Shown here piece by piece: positions 9,592 through 14,141 of a DNA stretch of 14,141 bases. Origin of the DNA: Ophiosphaerella korrae. Lineage: Eukaryota > Ascomycota > Dothideomycetes > Pleosporales > Phaeosphaeriaceae. The notes beneath the pieces are model-generated. The model searched no databases. It was not told the DNA's origin and was given only the letters and a program-made list of their open reading frames with translations. Made by a program: the position numbers and the translations under genes. The DNA lies in assembly GCA_028456385.1 (NCBI GenBank), contig JALNQF010000789.1, forward strand, positions 1 through 14,141. Direction: 5' to 3'. Numbering within the stretch: the stretch's first letter is position 1; each line of letters starts with the position of its first letter.

Positions 9592-9906
9592 TATAAGGTA
9601 GACTTTACGCAAGATAACTTAATAAAGTAGTTTTAACAATTAACTAAAAAGAGTAAATAGTAGATAAAGCTATCTAAGTAAGTACTAGGTATATATACCT
9701 AGTAGCTTACTAAGCGCTAACTAAAAGTAGAAAGGTAGTTAAATGTTAGTAAGTTTGCGATATTAGTAAGTTGCAAACTTACTAACATGTTAGTAAGTTT
9801 GTAATATTAGTAAGTTTGCAATATTAGTAAGTTTGTAATATTAGTAAGTTGCAAACTTACTAATATTAGTGCGAAAATAAGAGATATAAGGGATAACTCC
9901 CTTATA
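9592..9906 (+). mobile_element. Short TG...CA repeat element, copy D, flanks not matching
   Basis: It starts TATAAGGTAG and ends CTCCCTTATA, the RIP-changed forms of copy C's termini, and it aligns with copy C along its whole length, including the palindrome at 9683-9704 and the GTGCGAAAATAAGAGATATAAG block near the right end. It is 315 bp; the shorter array explains the size difference from copy C. Flanking pentamers are GATAG (9587-9591) and GGTAT (9907-9911), so no intact target duplication is present. It separates the gypsy protease region from whatever lay upstream. Confidence 0.82.
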
Positions 9907-10399
9907 GGTATAAACTAAGTAGATTAATCTTTACTCTATCTTTTTTTAGCCTTACACTCTATCTATATATCTACAATATAGTAGTTTTTGCTAGGTCTTT
10001 TAAGATAGTAGTAAGCTAGATCTTTAATACTTTTTCTATTAAAGTCCTAGTTTCTTTATTTTATTAGTTATACTAACGTAGTCTATCTCTATATATATAA
10101 GATTCTTTATTTAATTCTTTTATTATAAAAGTTAAAGCTATATTCTTTTTAGCTATAGTAAGGTTAGTAACTTAGTAATTATTATACTTATACGCTAAGC
10201 TAATTAGATTACTATACTAGCTTAAGCAAGCTAATTAATAGATTCTAGGTATACCTAGAATCTATTACGCCTCTCTACGTATATACTTTTACGTATCTAA
10301 TTATATAACTTATCTAATAAGTATACTAAGCTTATAATCTCTTACTATAGTATATAGGATAGAACTATTATATAATTTTTAGCGCTAGGCTTATAACTA
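9907..10399. other. RIP-mutated repeat DNA without a recognised gene
   Basis: This is AT-rich sequence of the same RIP type. On the minus strand, about 10,170 down to 9910, one frame is moderately open (AKKNIALTFIIKELNKES, IYRDRLR, LKKDRVKINLL). It could be an upstream part (gag side) of the gypsy element interrupted by copy D, or a different element; I cannot assign it. The interval also contains the 32-bp perfect palindrome at 10236-10267. Confidence 0.5.
10236..10267. repeat. Perfect 32-bp palindrome
   Basis: Arms TAATAGATTCTAGGTA and TACCTAGAATCTATTA are exact reverse complements with no spacer. It is the longest perfect palindrome noticed in the window. Perfect symmetry surviving in a mutated region suggests either a recent origin or a sequence lacking CpA/TpG targets. 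It contains neither dinucleotide, so RIP could not degrade it. Confidence 0.9.
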
Positions 10400-10564
10400 T
10401 TATAAGATATAAGCTAAGGAATAAGTAAGAGATTATTATTAATTAAAGAGCTATCTAAGCTAAGCTACTTATATATAGTAGAGTAGCTTAAATAGCTTAT
10501 ATAGCTTACTTACTACTATAAGCTTACTTGAATTATATAGAGTAGAGCTCTAACTTGTAATAAG
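10400..10564 (+). repeat. RIP-mutated copy of a dispersed repeat (partner at 13745-13912)
   Basis: The sequence aligns base for base with 13745-13912 apart from one 3-bp difference in a GCT-type repeat. The large majority of mismatches are C to T or G to A, including CpG, CpA and TpG sites (CTCGAACGG versus CTTAAATAG, GAGCAG versus GAGTAG). The two copies share the conserved AAGAGCTATCT and AGAGCTCTAAC blocks. Similarity probably extends left to about 10340 through CTTACTATAGTA. It has no coding capacity I can see, and the family is unknown. Confidence 0.85.
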
Positions 10565-10860
10565 AATTCCTAGGTATATCTAGAAGATTATTAAACTTAA
10601 GGGTAGGAATAAGTATAAGGAAAGGAAATCTAACAAGGTAAGGCGCTTTAAAGTATATCTAGAGGATTAGGAGGATATAGAATAACTTAAATTATGAATT
10701 TAGTAGCGTTTTGTAGCGCAAGCTACTATATATAGTCTAGGAAAAGACTTTTAAAAGGTACCTCTGTACACTTTAGCTATATTTATTCTAGGACGTAGCA
10801 CGTTGCTGTGTCCCGTATATTCCCCGAGCTTCCCTTTAAGCCGTGTCGCACCTTAGCAAC
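10565..10860. other. Transition from RIP block to gene-space composition
   Basis: There is no gene. CpA, TpG and GC content begin to rise at about 10,740-10,800 (CTCTGTACAC, GTAGCACGTTGCTGTGTCCCG) and are ordinary by 10,860. No target duplication or element end marking the boundary was identified. Confidence 0.6.
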
Positions 10861-11312
10861 ATCTAGGAACTAGCATTGCATACCCTCAGCTAAGCTTGAA
10901 GCATAAGCTTTCAGCCCGTTGTAGCTCGCGCCGAGGCAACTTCCGCGCCCTATTTCAGGCCGGATTTCCTCGGGGATGCAGAGCAGTTGTGAGAGGCTCT
11001 AATCAAGGGGAGATGCATACGACTGCGCAAGGGACGGGAAAACAGTCGGTCCGGGGTCTTGGCAAAGTGCTAGAGCTACCAGCTCCTGCCTTTCCGTTCA
11101 ACTCGAGCAAAGTTTCTTTCTCACCGCACTACACGACCCGCATACTCCGCTCGCGTCGACCGCCTCGGCTACGACTGGCTACGCTCCGACCCATCTCAAC
11201 TCCATCGCTGAAATCGCATCATCGCCATCCTGCCCACCGACTTCTCCAGACACGTTTTTTTGAAGGCACCGCGTCTCCCGCCTAAACAGTTGTTTATACC
11301 ACCCGGTACCGC
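10861..11312. promoter_or_regulatory. Upstream region of the kinase-like gene (promoter/5'UTR), containing an open frame
   Basis: The region has normal composition, with long pyrimidine-rich stretches at 11100-11260 (CTCAACTCCATCG, CTTCTCCAGACACG), as is common just upstream of ascomycete coding starts. An open frame runs from ATG 10896 to TAA 11283-11285 (129 codons, rich in Arg, Ser and Pro) in the same phase as the kinase frame, with only nine codons between that stop and the kinase ATG. The product resembles nothing and has no domain, so a chance frame or an upstream ORF in a long 5'UTR is more likely than a separate gene. No clear TATA box or intron signals were established. Confidence 0.4.
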
Positions 11313-12131
11313 ATGACGTCCATTCCCTCTCTCTTTACACTCCTCAGGACGCTTCCTTCCAAATACTTCCGAAGCTCCCCATCTCCAAGCGAAACACAAT
11401 CCGATGCCGTCGTACCCGAAACCAAGCGATTCCTTGCCGCTGGGAAATCCGGGGCCGTTTATGAGATCGATTCAGAACGTGTCCTAAAGGAGTATCATGA
11501 TGCCGACGCTTGCGGGACTGAGCATATCGTCTATAAGCGGCTTGATCCACACCCGAATATCGCAAAAGTCCTGGAAATACGGACGGATACTTCTATTGTT
11601 CTTGAGCGAGGCACACCACTCCGGAGTATCTGTCGAGACCCTGCTGCAAGTGAAATACCGATTCAGACAAAAGTCCGCTGGCTAAGACATGCAGCCGAAG
11701 GCTACCGATATTTACACGCTTGCGACATCATTCATGGCGATGTTGGAAGCCACAATTGGATTCTCACAGGGCAAGACACAGGGCAAGATTGTATAAAGCT
11801 GATTGACTTTGAAGGCTGCAGCATTGATGGTGGGCCGGCAGGCTCCTGCTACGAATGGTTTAGCTACCGCCCATCGATACCTCGGGTGAGTCGACGCACG
11901 GATATCTTTGCATTTGGGTGTGCCATCTATGAAATTTCGACTGGGAGACCACCCCACCATGAACTCGAAGCATCGGATGATCCATACAAGCAGGTTGAAG
12001 AGCTATACACAACTGAACACTTTCCCGATACCACACATCTTCCCCTTGGCCAGGTCATACAGAAATGCTGGTATGGCGATGCCAGCTCAATGAGCGAAAT
12101 CATTCAAGAACTAGAAGCGTTTCCCACTTAA
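11313..12131 (+). CDS. Protein kinase-like domain protein (fungal HGD-type), 272 aa
   Basis: This is a single-exon frame with a minimal kinase fold and little else. The glycine-rich loop is at residues 43-50 (AGKSGAVY), the ATP-anchoring lysine is K59 (VLKEY), and the probable helix C glutamate is E70. The catalytic loop HGDVGSHN at 141-148 supplies D143 and N148, but Arg of HRD is Gly and the usual Lys of DxKxxN is Gly. The metal-binding DFG is DFE (165-167). The SYRPS segment (184-188) replaces APE, and TDIFAFGCAIYE (196-207) contains the helix F Asp D197. The end (QVIQKCW...SEIIQELEAF) matches the last kinase helices without the usual Arg. At about 270 aa it is just the domain. Lysine, catalytic Asp, Asn and DFx Asp are all present, so activity is possible; substrate and role are unknown. 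The ATG follows an in-frame stop by nine codons and is the only supported start. Its context (CCGC before ATG) is not ideal. Codon use and composition are normal, with no RIP damage. Confidence 0.88.
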   Translation: MTSIPSLFTLLRTLPSKYFRSSPSPSETQSDAVVPETKRFLAAGKSGAVYEIDSERVLKEYHDADACGTEHIVYKRLDPHPNIAKVLEIRTDTSIVLERGTPLRSICRDPAASEIPIQTKVRWLRHAAEGYRYLHACDIIHGDVGSHNWILTGQDTGQDCIKLIDFEGCSIDGGPAGSCYEWFSYRPSIPRVSRRTDIFAFGCAIYEISTGRPPHHELEASDDPYKQVEELYTTEHFPDTTHLPLGQVIQKCWYGDASSMSEIIQELEAFPT

Positions 12132-13590
12132 ATGACAAGATTTTCGTGGGCTCCCATGGCCGCTGAGATGTCCATCCTTTCACCCACAATCTAAATTTCA
12201 CCCTACCCATGCTTTGCCGTCTAGCCATTGGCATCCACCTGTATTCATGAATGCTTAGCGAGCATGTGTTGGAGCGTACGCATTGTCTTACCCATTTGAT
12301 TTGGTAGACTTCGAGCGCTATGCCCGAATCACGGCATGCTGGGCACGCCCCCCCTTTCCTTGAAGGAAGTTGATCCAATGCTGCGTCATGCGTCGGATTT
12401 GCGCATGCAGCGCCTGGCTTCGGTGACTGCCGACATCTTTTTCGTAGGCGTGTCTCTATTTTATGCTGTGGCTGCTTTGTGCATTCGCCTTGAATAGCGC
12501 GAGTTATGCCGTAAGTGCACATGGTCAAGAGAAAAACACGTGGATTGATGTGAATGAGTTTTAGATGTGTCGATAATGAAACTTGTGTGTGAGTTACCAT
12601 GTTGGGCTCAGCGGTTAGGTGCAATTGAGGCGCAGACGTTCAGCGCGGGGTTCTCGTTGGCTGACAAACACTGAGAGCAGATAGCTACTTCACTCATATT
12701 GTAGTTATGGATGGTGGCGCGCCTGGGTTGCCGCATGCATCGGCTCGGGAAATTCAGCGCGGGCTTTAGCCCTGAACCGAGGATTTGTCGCTCAGGGTGA
12801 GCGTCGAAGCATGCGGAGCAGTTTAGCAGGTGGGTGATCGATCGCGCAGGATGAAACTTAGCGCTACCCGCTCTAGAGTGTAGGCAACCTGTTATCAACA
12901 GCATTACACACATGTGAACTTTATGAGACAACAAAAGCCCTTCGGGAAATTTCTAGCGACCTACCCCGTTAACAGCATCGCGTCCATAGAAACGACCTAC
13001 GACTCAGGCCGAGCCCCCGACTGTTGCTCAGCTCTCCCTACGTCAACATGCTCATGCCTTCACTCTTGCGGCATGACAGTCACTTTACACTTTTCTAGGG
13101 CGCCAGCGATCGTAGTACCTTCCGGCTAGTAGGGCAAATATTTATGACGCTAGCAGGTCGCAGGAGTCGACGAGAGGAAACACGTAATTATACAGATGGC
13201 GAAAGCAACCCAGGCTCTAAAGGGCGAAAATGAGCCTTTTACCAATTTGCCCTACAAATAAGGACAGAACACAACCATATAAATACTCTGAACAATCATT
13301 TGCCAGTAAGCTGTATTCGTGTGTTGGAAGCGCGTGCACGCTGATATGACGCGAAAACTAGCCGCAAGCCAGGCAGGGGACCCTGGCAATCTTTTTCATC
13401 TGGGTTCTCGGGCATTGGGTTGCCATGCGCTTTACCAATTCATTGAGACGAACACCTCGATAGTGTTCATCGCGCACACAGGTGTTTACCGCGGAAAGGG
13501 CTGCTCACGTGCCGTAGTATCCGGCAAATAGGGTGGGCCCCCAACACCTTTGTGCAGCACGGATCATCAACAGCGAGATAAAAGCGTTAA
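12132..13590. other. Intergenic region without a convincing gene
   Basis: Composition is normal. Open frames exist on the minus strand (12100-12624 and 12608-12934) and plus strand (12914-13129, 13319-13531), but their products show no domain, have atypical composition, and the first overlaps the kinase 3' end in antisense. The interval holds the kinase 3'UTR and small inverted repeats: GTAGGGCAAAT (13129-13139) with ATTTGCCCTAC (13245-13255), GCCAGG/CCTGGC (13368-13387), GAACAC/GTGTTC (13450-13468) and AACACCT/AGGTGTT (13451-13486). None is clearly an element end. Confidence 0.55.
13129..13255. repeat. Inverted repeat, 11-bp perfect arms 105 bp apart
   Basis: GTAGGGCAAAT at 13129-13139 is the exact reverse complement of ATTTGCCCTAC at 13245-13255. 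A related string CCGGCAAATAGGG occurs near 13520. This may be the remnant of a small element or chance. No target duplication was found around the arms. Confidence 0.35.
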
Positions 13591-13744
13591 TTTGTACTAG
13601 ACTATCCTAACCAACCCTAACGTAATGTGTAGTGTAGGCGTTACTATTATTTTAAGTCTAAAGTAGTCTATACACCCTTACTATAGTAGAGACAACAATC
13701 TAGCTTGTCTTGTTTCCCGGTGCCGCTATATAAAGGACATTCTG

Positions 13745-13912
13745 TTGCGAGATGCGAGCTCAGGAATGAGTGGGAGATGATGATTTATTGAAGAGCTATC
13801 TGAGCTGGGCTACTTATATACAGTGGAGCAGCTCGAACGGCTCGTGCGGCTCGCTTACTGCTGCTGCGGGCTTACCTGAATCGTATGGAGCAGAGCTCTA
13901 ACTCGCGACCAG
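13745..13912 (+). repeat. Nearly unmutated copy of the repeat RIPped at 10400-10564
   Basis: This is a GC-rich version of the repeat: it retains CTCGAACGGCTCGTGCGG and GCTGCTGCGGGC where the other copy has T and A. It aligns end to end with 10400-10564 with a single 3-bp difference. The left extension 13650-13744 also shares CTTACTATAGTA (about 13677) and is partly AT-enriched (TATTATTTTAAGTCTAAAGTAG near 13650), so a longer element may begin near 13590. No ORF of significance was found. The escape from RIP may reflect short length, low copy identity at the time of RIP, or later arrival. Confidence 0.83.
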
Positions 13913-13995
13913 GCTGCATGTCATCTAACCATGGGTTTGCCAAGGATGCCATGGGCCTAACCAAGAAGAGGCACCGAAATACAGCCGACGTTCAG

Positions 13996-14070
13996 CCCAT
14001 GGTTAGGCCGAATTTTCCCATGGTTAGGCCGAGTTTTCCCATGGTTAAGCAGAGTTTTCTTATGGTTATT
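13996..14070 (+). repeat. 21-bp tandem repeat (CCCATGGTTAGGCCGA...), three full units plus a partial
   Basis: Units lie at 13996-14016, 14017-14037 and 14038-14058, each CCCATGGTTA followed by RGCMGARTTTT, and a decayed fourth starts at 14059. Inverted companions TAACCATGGG (13927-13936) and GCCATGGGCCTAACC (about 13949-13963) lie just upstream. A 68-codon open frame across it (13885-14091) only reflects the 7-codon periodicity (PMVRPNF, PMVRPSF, PMVKQSF) and is unlikely to be a gene. Confidence 0.85.
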
Positions 14071-14141
14071 TCTCGTAAAATCACGTTCTAAACACAATGG
14101 CCAGCTTAGATACTGCATTTGGCCTGTTCAACCCTTTCGCT

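Noticed and set aside
2645..9906. Copies C and D as the two LTRs of one gypsy element spanning 2645-9906
   Set aside because: Copy C has its own perfect target duplication on both sides, the outer flanks (CTTAT and GGTAT) do not match, and a different polypurine tract and TGTTA terminus lie at 5516-5530.
12100..12624. Minus-strand open frame of 174 codons overlapping the kinase 3' end
   Set aside because: It has no domain and an unusual mix of Cys, Arg, His and Trp residues. It overlaps the kinase in antisense by 32 bp and shows no promoter or splice signals. It looks like a chance frame in stop-poor sequence.
12608..12934. Minus-strand open frame of 108 codons
   Set aside because: No recognisable domain, low plausibility of composition, and no partner frame nearby.
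13319..13531. Plus-strand open frame of 70 codons (and a similar one at 12914-13129)
   Set aside because: Short, no domain. The faint similarity of their ends (SRA...V..SG) is too weak to call a gene duplication.
13885..14091. 68-codon plus frame with heptapeptide-like repeats
   Set aside because: The periodicity is fully explained by the 21-bp DNA tandem repeat, and the first part lies in a dispersed repeat.

Overview
The window looks like a piece of a filamentous ascomycete (Pezizomycotina) genome. Positions 1 to about 10,750 are a very AT-rich block of transposon remains. CpA and TpG are strongly depleted, TpA is in great excess, and ATG is almost absent from the first 4.5 kb. This is the signature of repeat-induced point mutation (RIP). 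From about 10,860 to the end the sequence has ordinary fungal gene-space composition. The species cannot be named from this sequence.

Layout of the AT-rich block. A short repeat element bounded by TG...CA (solo LTR, or less likely a MITE) occurs four times. Copy A (1-94 plus 371-531, minus orientation) was split by copy B (95-365, minus), which has a perfect 5-bp target duplication ATAAC. Copy C (2645-2986, plus) has a perfect 5-bp duplication CTTAT and splits a long degenerate plus-strand reading frame that runs from about 984 to 2644 and resumes after the copy. Copy D (9592-9906, plus) has non-matching flanks. The plus-strand coding relic continues in shifted frames to about 4550, and I do not recognise its product. 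A 960-bp imperfect inverted repeat (4557-5516) follows. It carries a 3 x 30-bp tandem repeat in one arm and a 3 x 54-bp tandem repeat in the other, and it is probably the 3' LTR of the next element. That element is a RIP-destroyed Ty3/gypsy retrotransposon on the minus strand: protease, reverse transcriptase, RNase H, integrase and a chromodomain-like tail, read from about 9590 down to 6200. Between its integrase and the LTR lies an oppositely oriented, degenerate Cys-rich plus coiled-coil frame (about 5643-6190). Above copy D, 9907-10,750 holds further mutated repeat DNA.

Gene space. The only convincing intact gene is at 11313-12131 (+), a 272-aa small fungal protein kinase-like protein with an HGD-type catalytic loop and DFE in place of DFG. 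It starts about 0.5 kb inside the boundary of the RIP block. The flanking 1.4 kb on its 3' side shows no convincing gene. At 13745-13912 there is a GC-rich, essentially unmutated copy of a repeat whose RIP-mutated relative sits at 10400-10564. The window ends in a short 21-bp tandem repeat array with inverted companions.

The parts do not form a pathway. They record a layered history of insertion, nesting, LTR recombination and RIP next to one accessory-type kinase gene.
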